Source: Neptunomonas marina (GTDB lineage: Bacteria > Pseudomonadota > Gammaproteobacteria > Pseudomonadales > Balneatricaceae). Taken from it: 64,000 bases of DNA. The position numbers and the translations under genes are program-made. The notes under the pieces are model-generated. The model did no database searches. It was not told where the DNA came from and saw only the letters and a list, made by a program, of their open reading frames with translations. The stretch spans positions 278,836 to 342,835 of the forward strand of contig NZ_SACQ01000005.1 in the NCBI RefSeq assembly GCF_004005935.1. The letters run 5' to 3'. Positions 53,091 to 64,000 of this stretch are shown in pieces. Within the stretch, counting starts at the first letter, position 1. Every line of letters begins with the position of its first letter.

Positions 53091-54578
53091 TTGAATTTTA
53101 TCCCCAAGACGTTAACTCAACTCGGTATCGTCGAGATCGGAGCAGCGTATGCCGATCTTGAAGTGACGGGTATCGCCATTGATAGCCGCAAGGTCAGTGC
53201 GGGTGCGCTTTTTGTGGCGCGAGATGGCGTTAATCATCGTGGTATTGACTACCTCGTTGCGGCGCAAGAAAAGGGCGCGGTGGCAGCAGTCATTGATAGT
53301 GATAACGCAAATCTACCGCTGCCAGAAGCCCTGACGATACCGGTCTTCACTGTTGATGAGTTAGCCAAAGCTACCGGCGCTTGGGTGAGCGATATGCTAA
53401 GTGCTCCAAGCGAACAGTTACGCGTATTGGCGATCACGGGTACCAACGGCAAAACGTCGTGTGCGCATTTTGCTGCGCAGATGTTGTCAAACTTGGGCGT
53501 TAAAACCGCTGTGCTGGGAACCGTCGGAAACGGTTTTCTTGGCCAGCTTGAAGTCGCATCACACACCACGCCTGATGTTATCAGTTTGCATCAGTGTTTA
53601 GCGCAGTATCTAGAGCAAGGTGCAGAAGCGGTGGTGATGGAGGCAAGTTCACATGCACTTGATCAATTTCGGATAGCTGGGGTGCAGTTTGATGCCGTGG
53701 GCTTCACTAACCTCAGCCGGGACCACTTAGACTATCACGGCACCATGGCAGAATACGGCGCCGCAAAAGCGCGCTTGTTTTTGGATTACGATGCGCCGGT
53801 TAAAGTGATTAACACGGACGATGAGTACGGGTCGATGCTACTCGGCGATTTAAGTGCCCGTGGGCTGATGGTTAAGAGTGTAGGCGAGCACTCAGGCGCG
53901 GACTACCGTGTTGAAAACGTTCATCTTGATGCGGATGGCGTATCGTTCTCTCTCCAGTCTGGCGGCCAAAAGATCGCGATCACCTCTGCGGTGATTGGGC
54001 GTTTTAATGTCGCTAACCTGAGCTTAGTTACCACGATGCTGCTCGGCATGGGTTATACCGCAGAGCAAGTGGCAGCAGCGGCTACAACAGTGAACGCGGT
54101 ACCTGGACGCATGGAGCTGCTATCTGTACCTGCAAAGCCTACTGTGTTGGTTGATTATGCTCACACTCCTGATGCTCTAGAGAAAGCGCTTCAAGCAAGT
54201 CGTTTTCACTGCAGTGCTAACGTGTGGGTTGTGTTTGGCTGTGGCGGCGACCGAGATACCGGTAAGCGTGCGGATATGGCAAAAGTCGCAGAAGCGTTAG
54301 CAGATCATGTCATTGTTACCAGTGACAATCCGCGTTCTGAGGTGCCTCAAGATATTATCGATATGATTCTCGCAGGCTTTAGCGATCTGGCGTCAGTTCA
54401 GTATAACGTTGATCGGGCGGCTGCCATTGGGATGGCGATTGAGCAAGCAGGTGCCGACGACTTTATTCTGATTGCCGGTAAAGGGCACGAAGACTATCAA
54501 GAGATACAGGGTGTTAAGCACCATTTCAGTGATCAGGAAGTCGCTCTGGCACTTCTCAAAGGAGGATTAGCCATATGA
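53091..54578 (+). CDS. murE: UDP-MurNAc-L-Ala-D-Glu:meso-diaminopimelate ligase
   Basis: 495-residue Mur ligase that adds the third residue of the stem peptide. ATP loop ITGTNGKTS, the carbamylated-lysine region, and the specificity motif DNPRSEVP (DNPR denotes meso-diaminopimelate) are intact, with GKGHEDYQ at the end. The start is TTG, 2 bases after the ftsI stop; no better start is close. Confidence 0.97.
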   Translation: MNFIPKTLTQLGIVEIGAAYADLEVTGIAIDSRKVSAGALFVARDGVNHRGIDYLVAAQEKGAVAAVIDSDNANLPLPEALTIPVFTVDELAKATGAWVSDMLSAPSEQLRVLAITGTNGKTSCAHFAAQMLSNLGVKTAVLGTVGNGFLGQLEVASHTTPDVISLHQCLAQYLEQGAEAVVMEASSHALDQFRIAGVQFDAVGFTNLSRDHLDYHGTMAEYGAAKARLFLDYDAPVKVINTDDEYGSMLLGDLSARGLMVKSVGEHSGADYRVENVHLDADGVSFSLQSGGQKIAITSAVIGRFNVANLSLVTTMLLGMGYTAEQVAAAATTVNAVPGRMELLSVPAKPTVLVDYAHTPDALEKALQASRFHCSANVWVVFGCGGDRDTGKRADMAKVAEALADHVIVTSDNPRSEVPQDIIDMILAGFSDLASVQYNVDRAAAIGMAIEQAGADDFILIAGKGHEDYQEIQGVKHHFSDQEVALALLKGGLAI

Positions 54579-55942
54579 TGCGAGCGCTTTCGTTGAGTGA
54601 ACTAGTCGCACCGCTCTCTGCTCGGCTGGAGGGCGAAAATATTAGCGTAAACGCGGTTAGCACGGACACCCGATCTTTGCCGCAAGGGGCATTATTTGTG
54701 GCGCTGCGTGGTGAGCGTTTCGATGCGCATGACTTTGCTGATCAAGCCGTTGCTAACGGGGCCGTTGCGCTCGTTGTGGAGCGCTTGCTACCACTGGATG
54801 TGCCGCAACTCGTAGTAGACGATACACGTATCGCATTAGGCGCGCTGGGCGCTTATAATCGTCAGCTTTTTTCCGGCCGGTTGTATGCAATCACTGGTAG
54901 TAGCGGAAAAACGACAGTTAAAGAGATGTTGGCGGCTATCATGCGTGAATCAGGTGAAACGCTCGCAACACGTGGGAACCTGAATAACGAGATCGGTGTG
55001 CCGCTGACGCTGCTCGAACTGCAACCTAAAGATGAATTTGCCGTGATTGAGATGGGCGCAAGTGGCCCTAACGAGATCGCTTATAGCGTAGGTTTAGCGA
55101 AGCCTCATCTCGCGCTGGTTAACAATGCCATGGGTGCTCATCTAGAGGGGTTTGGTAGTTTGCAAGGCGTGGTGACGGCAAAAGGCGAAATCTACGATGG
55201 ACTCGCGGATGATGGGATTGGGGTGGTCAATATTGATGACCCTCATCACGCAGATTGGCTTACCCGCTTGGGACAAAAGAGGGTGGTTACCTTCTCGCAG
55301 CAGGATACGAAAGCAACCTATCATGCGCGTGATATTCAGTTGTCAGCGAATGGTTGTTACCGCTTTGTACTCTGTGCACCGCAGGGTGAAGCCTCAGTTG
55401 AGCTAAAGATTATGGGGCAGCACAACGTATCAAACGCGTTAGCCGCCGCGGCACTGGCGCTGGCTGATGGGCGCAGTCTAGCCTCGGTTGCGCGAGGTCT
55501 AGCTGCATTTCAGCCGGTTGCGGGGCGGATGCGTTTAGAAACAGGGGTTAACCGCTGCCGCTTGGTAGACGACTCCTACAACGCTAATCCAGGTTCAGTC
55601 AAAGCGGCAATCAGTATGTTAGCGGAGTTGCCGGGCGAGCGTGTCTTAGTGCTCGGAGATATGGGCGAACTCGGCGCCGATGCGGCGCAACTTCATGCAC
55701 AAGTTGGTGCATACGCTGCGCAGCAAGGTATTGAGCATCTTTTTACTGTCGGTGAATTATCAGTGCACGCCAAGATGGCTTACGAAGAACAGAGGCCTTC
55801 AGGTGCTCAGCACTTTGCAGGCAAAGAACAGTTGGTAGAGGAATTAAGTCAGTTGGCTCATTCAGATATGACAGTGTTAGTAAAGGGGTCGCGTAGTGCA
55901 GCGATGGAGCAGGTCGTTGTGAACATGCGAGCGGAGGTGTAG
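54575..55942 (+). CDS. murF: UDP-MurNAc-tripeptide:D-alanyl-D-alanine ligase
   Basis: 455-residue Mur ligase that adds D-Ala-D-Ala. ATP loop [37 protein letters not shown] and [16 protein letters not shown] are clear. It overlaps the murE end by 4 bases and has an ideal AAGGAGG binding site. Two adjacent ATGs (54575 and 54578) are possible starts. Confidence 0.97.
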   Translation: MMRALSLSELVAPLSARLEGENISVNAVSTDTRSLPQGALFVALRGERFDAHDFADQAVANGAVALVVERLLPLDVPQLVVDDTRIALGALGAYNRQLFSGRLYAITGSSGKTTVKEMLAAIMRESGETLATRGNLNNEIGVPLTLLELQPKDEFAVIEMGASGPNEIAYSVGLAKPHLALVNNAMGAHLEGFGSLQGVVTAKGEIYDGLADDGIGVVNIDDPHHADWLTRLGQKRVVTFSQQDTKATYHARDIQLSANGCYRFVLCAPQGEASVELKIMGQHNVSNALAAAALALADGRSLASVARGLAAFQPVAGRMRLETGVNRCRLVDDSYNANPGSVKAAISMLAELPGERVLVLGDMGELGADAAQLHAQVGAYAAQQGIEHLFTVGELSVHAKMAYEEQRPSGAQHFAGKEQLVEELSQLAHSDMTVLVKGSRSAAMEQVVVNMRAEV

Positions 55943-55947
55943 CCCCG

Positions 55948-57030
55948 ATGCTATTAATTTTATCGGAGTTTTTCTCCCAGTATTTCTCTGCTGTTACCGT
56001 TTTCCAGTACCTTACGTTGCGCGGCATCTTGGGCGTACTAACGGCGCTTGGGTTATCGTTGTTTGCCGGTCCTATATTGATCAACTATCTGAAAACGAAA
56101 CAGATAGGCCAGTCAGTTCGTGATGACGGCCCGCAATCTCACTTGAGCAAATCGGGTACGCCTACCATGGGTGGTGCGTTGATCTTGCTCTCTATCGCAA
56201 TTAGCACGCTGTTGTGGGCAGACCTTAGCAATAAGTACGTTTGGGTTGTCTTGATTGTGACTACTATCTTTGGTGCCGTTGGCTGGGTTGATGACTGGCG
56301 TAAAGTTGTTGAGAAAAACTCTCGCGGATTGCCAGCGAAGTGGAAGTACTTTTGGCAGTCTGTGGGCGGTTTCGGTGCTGCAACGGTACTGTATGCGACG
56401 GCGCAAAGTCCTGCCGAAACACAACTTATTGTGCCAATCTTCAAGGATGTCATGATTGAACTTGGCATCTTTTACATTGTGTTCACTTATTTCGTTATCG
56501 TGGGGACATCAAACGCGGTCAACTTGACCGATGGTCTTGATGGTCTGGCGATCATGCCCACCGTGATGGTGGCTGGTGCCCTAGCCGTTTTTGCGTACCT
56601 TTCAGGACGTGTGGATTTTGCCAACTATCTGCATATTCCCTATATCGCCGGATCTGGCGAGCTGATTGTTTTCTGCGGCGCTATTGTCGGCGCAGGTTTA
56701 GGCTTTCTATGGTTTAACACCTACCCCGCTCAGGTCTTTATGGGCGATGTGGGCGCGCTAGCACTGGGCGCAGCGTTGGGTACTGTGGCTGTGATTGTGC
56801 GCCAGGAGCTGGTGCTCGTCATTATGGGCGGTGTCTTCGTCATGGAGACCGTTTCGGTCATTTTACAGGTGGCATCGTACAAGCTCACGGGGCGAAGAAT
56901 CTTTCGCATGGCGCCGATTCATCATCACTTTGAGTTAAAAGGCTGGCCGGAACCACGCGTTATCGTGCGCTTCTGGATTATTACGGTGGTCTTGGTGTTG
57001 ATTGGTTTAGCTACGCTAAAAGTACGTTAG
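55948..57030 (+). CDS. mraY: Phospho-MurNAc-pentapeptide translocase
   Basis: 360-residue polytopic membrane enzyme that makes lipid I from UDP-MurNAc-pentapeptide and undecaprenyl phosphate. Ten spans are expected. [11 protein letters not shown], the aspartate pair in [21 protein letters not shown] and [18 protein letters not shown] are all intact. GGAGG lies 10 bases before the ATG; 5 bases separate it from murF. Confidence 0.98.
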   Translation: MLLILSEFFSQYFSAVTVFQYLTLRGILGVLTALGLSLFAGPILINYLKTKQIGQSVRDDGPQSHLSKSGTPTMGGALILLSIAISTLLWADLSNKYVWVVLIVTTIFGAVGWVDDWRKVVEKNSRGLPAKWKYFWQSVGGFGAATVLYATAQSPAETQLIVPIFKDVMIELGIFYIVFTYFVIVGTSNAVNLTDGLDGLAIMPTVMVAGALAVFAYLSGRVDFANYLHIPYIAGSGELIVFCGAIVGAGLGFLWFNTYPAQVFMGDVGALALGAALGTVAVIVRQELVLVIMGGVFVMETVSVILQVASYKLTGRRIFRMAPIHHHFELKGWPEPRVIVRFWIITVVLVLIGLATLKVR

Positions 57031-57038
57031 GAGATCAT

Positions 57039-58397
57039 ATGGGTCTGATCGCATCGGATACGCGCTATGTGGTGATTGGTCTGGGGATAACCGGGCTGTC
57101 CTGCGCGCGCTATCTTCAAAAGCGTGGTGCAGCATTCGCTTTGGCGGATACGCGCGAAGCACCGCCTAACCTTGAGGCGTTGCGCGCAGATTACCCCAAT
57201 GTTGCTCTGCACCTTGGACCGCTAACAGATCAGACATTTGCGGGCGCCACTCATATCCTGCTAAGCCCCGGCGTTTGCCAAATGGATCCTGCAATACAGC
57301 GCGCAGTTGCCCGTGGCGTGAAGCTGAGCGGAGATATCGATCTATTCTGTCAGCAGGTGGACGCACCGATTGTCGCAATCACCGGATCCAATGCAAAAAG
57401 CACTGTCACGACCTTAGTGGGGGAGATGGCAAAAGCGGCGGGCCTAAACGTGGCTGTTGGTGGAAACTTAGGTACGCCGGTTTTAGATATGCTAGATGGC
57501 TCGCCTATCGACCTGTGCGTGTTGGAACTTTCCAGCTTTCAATTGGAAACAACCAACGATCTGCGGGCGAAGGTGGCGACGGTTTTGAATGTGAGCCCAG
57601 ATCATCTTGATCGTTATTCCGGTATGCAGGCTTATCACCAAGCTAAGCATCGAGTGTTTCGTGGCTGTGAAAACGCTGTTGAAAACCGCGATGACATACT
57701 CACCCATCCGCTGTTGCCTATGGGAGTTCCCTTGTGGGGGTATCGTCTAGGAACGCCAGAGCCGCAGGTGTTTGGTCTAATCGAAGATGATGCGGGCGAG
57801 TGGTTAGCTTTGGGTACAGACAAGCTGATGCCGGTCGCTGAGATCCGTATGCCGGGGCGTCACAATGTGGCTAACGCGCTATCGGCATTGGCGCTAGGCA
57901 AGTTAGCTGGGTTGCCACTAGAGCCTATGCTAGCAACCTTGCGTGTCTTCCCAGGTTTAGAGCATCGCTGCCAATGGGTTGCAGAAAAAGAGGGCGTGAC
58001 CTATTACAACGACTCTAAGGGAACCAATGTCGGCGCCACCGTTGCAGCCCTAGTAGGCTTGGGCCCAGAGTTACCGGCGGGCAATAACATTATTTTGATC
58101 GCTGGTGGCGATGGCAAAGGTGCTGAGTTTGATGAGTTGCTAGCACCGATTCAGCGCTATGTCGGCCACACCCTGTTACTCGGCAAAGATGCAACGCGCA
58201 TCGAGGCGGCCCTTAGCGGTCAGCCCGTGAGCCATGTTGCGTCTTTAGAAGCTGCCGTAGCGCTAGCGTGCCAGTTGGCTGAGCCCGGTGATGTCGTCTT
58301 GCTCTCGCCTGCTTGTTCTAGCCTCGATATGTTTACGAGCTATGGCGCACGCGGTGACGCCTTTGTCGCGGCGGTAGCGGCGGTAGCGGCATTATGA
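57039..58397 (+). CDS. murD: UDP-MurNAc-L-alanine:D-glutamate ligase
   Basis: 452-residue Mur ligase. N-terminal Rossmann part VVIGLGITGLSCARYLQKRG, ATP loop ITGSNAKSTV (Ala where Gly is more common, as also seen in Pseudomonas relatives), then NVSPDHLDRY, MPGRHNVANALSAL, and YNDSKGTNVGATVAAL. Good GGAG binding site. Ends overlapping ftsW by 4 bases. Confidence 0.97.
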   Translation: MGLIASDTRYVVIGLGITGLSCARYLQKRGAAFALADTREAPPNLEALRADYPNVALHLGPLTDQTFAGATHILLSPGVCQMDPAIQRAVARGVKLSGDIDLFCQQVDAPIVAITGSNAKSTVTTLVGEMAKAAGLNVAVGGNLGTPVLDMLDGSPIDLCVLELSSFQLETTNDLRAKVATVLNVSPDHLDRYSGMQAYHQAKHRVFRGCENAVENRDDILTHPLLPMGVPLWGYRLGTPEPQVFGLIEDDAGEWLALGTDKLMPVAEIRMPGRHNVANALSALALGKLAGLPLEPMLATLRVFPGLEHRCQWVAEKEGVTYYNDSKGTNVGATVAALVGLGPELPAGNNIILIAGGDGKGAEFDELLAPIQRYVGHTLLLGKDATRIEAALSGQPVSHVASLEAAVALACQLAEPGDVVLLSPACSSLDMFTSYGARGDAFVAAVAAVAAL

Positions 58398-59584
58398 ACG
58401 CGACGCGCGGTCTGAAAAGCTGGTACGCGCTGCCAGAGCGCAGTGTAGTGCCGTTTGACCCTTGGTTATTGGGGGCAGCGATCGCGCTCGTGTTAACAGG
58501 TTTCATTATGATCACATCGGCGTCGATGGATGTTGCGGCGGCGAAGTTCGGCGGTGCTTTCTTCTTTTCGCTACGCCACGGCATCTACATTGTGCTCGCC
58601 ATCATATTGGCAGCGATTGTGGTGCGTTTGCCAATTAGCTTTTGGGAAAAGTATGGGCCTTGGCTGCTTTTGCTAGGCGCTATTCTACTCGTGATTGTGC
58701 TTATTCCCGGTATCGGACGCGCGGTTAACGGTAGCCAGCGTTGGATCAGTTTGGGGCCGATCAACTTGCAAGCCTCTGAGGTCGCGAAGTTCTGCATGGT
58801 GATCTATGTATCAGGTTACCTTGTTAGACGCTTATCAGAGGTACGTAGTAGCTGGAAAGGGTTTGTAAAACCTGTGCTGCCGCTCGCATTTTTTGTTTTC
58901 CTGCTATTGCTGGAGCCTGATTACGGCGCGGCAGTGGTTTTGATGGCCACGGTGATGGGAATGATTTTCCTAGGTGGCATGCGCTTGTTCCAGTTTCTAA
59001 CAGTGTTGATCGGCGCGGTTGGCTTAGTGGCGGTCATGGCTATTGCGCAGCCTTATCGTTTAGCACGTTTAAAATCATTCCAAGATCCTTGGGCAGACCC
59101 GTTCGGTGCAGGGTATCAGCTATCTCAAGCGCAAATCGCTTTTGGTCGTGGCGAGTGGTTTGGTACCGGGCTGGGTAATAGCGTTCAAAAGCTATTCTAC
59201 CTACCGGAAGCTCACACCGATTTCGTTTACTCAGTATTGGCCGAAGAGCTTGGGTTGCTCGGTGCTCTTTTTGTTGTGGTGCTGTACGCCATATTGATAG
59301 CGCGCATCTTTTTAGTCGGACGCCAAGCTGAGAAGCAGGGCGAGTTTTTTAAAGGTTATGTCGCCTATGGCTTTGGGCTCATTATTGCTGGCCAAGCGCT
59401 GATCAATATTGGTGTTAATGTGGGTGCATTGCCCACTAAAGGGCTTACTGCACCGCTACTCAGCTATGGCGGCAGTAGCTTGTTAGTGTGCAGCGCGATG
59501 ATCGCCATTGTATTGCGTATTGATTATGAACTTAAAAGGTCGCGTTTTTCGGTAAATGCGCTGGCCTCAGGTAAGGAGCCATAG
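58394..59584 (+). CDS. ftsW: Peptidoglycan glycosyltransferase FtsW
   Basis: 396-residue SEDS-family membrane protein with ten spans, the septal glycan polymerase partner of FtsI. Family motifs: GSQRWISLGPINLQASEVAKF, LLLEPDYGAAVVL (catalytic aspartate), PEAHTDFVYSVLAEELGLLG and SYGGSSLL. ATG overlaps the murD stop (ATGA). Confidence 0.97.
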   Translation: MNATRGLKSWYALPERSVVPFDPWLLGAAIALVLTGFIMITSASMDVAAAKFGGAFFFSLRHGIYIVLAIILAAIVVRLPISFWEKYGPWLLLLGAILLVIVLIPGIGRAVNGSQRWISLGPINLQASEVAKFCMVIYVSGYLVRRLSEVRSSWKGFVKPVLPLAFFVFLLLLEPDYGAAVVLMATVMGMIFLGGMRLFQFLTVLIGAVGLVAVMAIAQPYRLARLKSFQDPWADPFGAGYQLSQAQIAFGRGEWFGTGLGNSVQKLFYLPEAHTDFVYSVLAEELGLLGALFVVVLYAILIARIFLVGRQAEKQGEFFKGYVAYGFGLIIAGQALINIGVNVGALPTKGLTAPLLSYGGSSLLVCSAMIAIVLRIDYELKRSRFSVNALASGKEP

Positions 59585-59587
59585 CGA

Positions 59588-60663
59588 ATGGGGCAACGTA
59601 CAGCACTCATCATGGCAGGCGGAACAGGTGGGCATGTGTTCCCAGCACTGGCAACGGCTCGTGAGTTGGAGAAGCAAGGAATCGAGATCCATTGGATTGG
59701 TACTGAGCGAGGTATCGAAGCGCGTATTGTGCCTGATGCCGGTATTAAGCTGCATACGATCGATGTTCAGGGCTTGCGCGGAAAAGGTAAGCTGAGGAGC
59801 TTGCTGCTCGCGCCTTTTAAACTAGTCAAGGCGGTTTATCAGGCTTGGAAGGTTGTACGCCACGTGAAGCCGAGTGTTGTATTGGGCATGGGCGGTTTCG
59901 CGTCGGGGCCGGGTGCCGTGGCCGCCAAGCTGAGCGGTGTTCCTTTGGTTATTCATGAGCAGAATGCCGTTGCAGGTTTGACTAACCGAGTATCAGCGCG
60001 AATCGCACATCAAGTGCTTGAAGCCTTTAGTGGTGCCTTCCCAGCCGGTCATAGCCGCGTTGGAATCGGCAACCCTGTCCGTGAGGATATTCTCTCGTTA
60101 CCTCCTGTGCGTGAGCGCTATGCAGAGCGTTCTGGCGCACTACGTTTGTTGGTCGTAGGTGGCAGTTTAGGTGCGCGAGCGCTGAACACCTTGATCCCTG
60201 ATGTGATCGCCGAACTACCCGAAACACAGCGCCCTGTGGTGCGTCACCAGACGGGCCGCCACGACTTAGAGACCACACAAAGCGCCTATCAACAGCGAGG
60301 TGTTACCGCAGAGGTTACCGCGTTTATTGATGATATGGCACAAGCCTATGGGTGGGCTGATCTTGTTATCTGCCGGGCAGGCGCATTAACCGTCAGTGAG
60401 TTAGCGGCCGCTGGTGTTCCGGCGTTGCTGGTGCCTTACCCCCACGCCGTGGACGACCACCAAACAGCAAACGCGCGCTATTTGGTTGAAGTGGGTGGTG
60501 CATGGCTAAAACAGCAAGCACAGCTCAATACAGACGATATAAAACAACTACTAACAGCAGAAGCAGACCGGGAAACACTGCAAGCGATGGGAGAAAAAGC
60601 CCAGAGTGTTGCACGCATAGATGCCGCGATTGCCGTGGCTGCGGTTTGTCTGGAGAGTATGAA

Positions 60664-60667
<4 letters not shown>
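59588..60667 (+). CDS. murG: UDP-GlcNAc:lipid I N-acetylglucosaminyltransferase
   Basis: 359-residue GT-B glycosyltransferase that makes lipid II at the inner face of the membrane. The N-terminal [12 protein letters not shown] loop, [22 protein letters not shown] and the UDP-sugar site [31 protein letters not shown] are intact. 3 bases after ftsW; its stop overlaps murC. Confidence 0.98.
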
Positions 60668-63873
<3,206 letters not shown>

Positions 63874-63874
<1 letters not shown>

Positions 63875-64000
63875 TGGAAAATGAACACAACATGATAGTC
63901 GCGTTAGACATTGGCACCTCCAAAGTGGTTTGCCTAGTGGCTGATGTGCGTCCAGATGGCCAGCTCGAGGTGGTGGGTATCGGTTCGCACCCCTCCCGTG
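63874..64000 (+). CDS. ftsA: Cell division protein FtsA, 5' part only
   Basis: Opens with MIVALDIGTSKVVCLVADV within the first 25 residues, the actin-fold phosphate-1 loop of FtsA, which anchors FtsZ to the membrane. 42 complete codons are visible before the window ends. One-base overlap with ftsQ. Confidence 0.95.

Noticed and set aside
60502..60663. Longer MurC start inside murG
   Set aside because: The extra 54 residues have no similarity to Mur ligases; the overlapping ATGA start is the family norm.

Overview
The window looks like a chromosomal core region of a marine-type gammaproteobacterium, most likely an Oceanospirillales/Pseudomonadales relative. This rests on gene order rather than a database match. 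Three blocks follow the order I know from Pseudomonas and its relatives: mupP-ubiG / gyrA-serC-pheA-tyrA::aroA-cmk-rpsA-ihfB; zapE / rplM-rpsI-petABC-sspAB-dolP-diaA-yraN-lpoA / rsmI-rnpB-mraZ; and the dcw cluster from mraZ to ftsA. The fused tyrA-aroA gene, a meso-DAP type MurE and a complete cytochrome bc1 operon fit that placement. Both window ends cut genes: mupP on the left and ftsA on the right.

Layout. 1-1.4 kb: mupP and ubiG (minus). 1.6-13.8 kb: a plus-strand run of gyrA, serC, pheA, tyrA-aroA, cmk, rpsA, ihfB, lapA, lapB and pyrF, covering aromatic amino acid synthesis, translation and LPS assembly control. 13.8-20.9 kb: a minus-strand accessory operon read as TRAP transporter (dctP, dctQ, dctM), quinone D-lactate dehydrogenase (dld), universal stress protein, AEC-family permease and ROK sugar kinase. 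21.3-26.9 kb: the divergent regulator pdhR followed by aceE and aceF. A perfect TTGGT-N3-ACCAA operator lies in front of the TRAP operon, and a related TAGT-N3-ACTA palindrome covers the predicted aceE -10 box. The simplest reading is one lactate/pyruvate regulon: import, oxidation of lactate to pyruvate, and pyruvate to acetyl-CoA.

27-33.5 kb: a YebB-like hydrolase, galE, and a tightly packed minus-strand operon galU-pgi-(UDP-glucose dehydrogenase homologue)-cysQ. The dehydrogenase homologue has lost the family's catalytic cysteine. 33.6-38 kb: srkA, moaB, a TMEM165/GDT1 cation exporter, lrgA-lrgB and zapE. 38-47.7 kb: ribosomal protein and bc1 operons, stringent starvation proteins, outer-membrane and peptidoglycan helpers, and the RNase P RNA gene. 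47.9-49.5 kb: an NhaC-type antiporter and a broken small reading frame lie between rnpB and mraZ, which are adjacent in the Pseudomonas order I know. 49.5-64 kb: the division and cell-wall cluster mraZ-rsmH-ftsL-ftsI-murE-murF-mraY-murD-ftsW-murG-murC-ddl-ftsQ-ftsA, with mostly overlapping or near-overlapping genes and an MraZ-type operator at the start.

I found no insertion sequences, prophage, CRISPR array, tRNA or rRNA genes, and no clearly new multi-gene system. The points most worth a second look are the active-site-degenerate UDP-glucose dehydrogenase homologue, the alanine in the AroA domain at the position that sets glyphosate sensitivity, the operator layout around pdhR, and the interrupted small frame beside the mra promoter.
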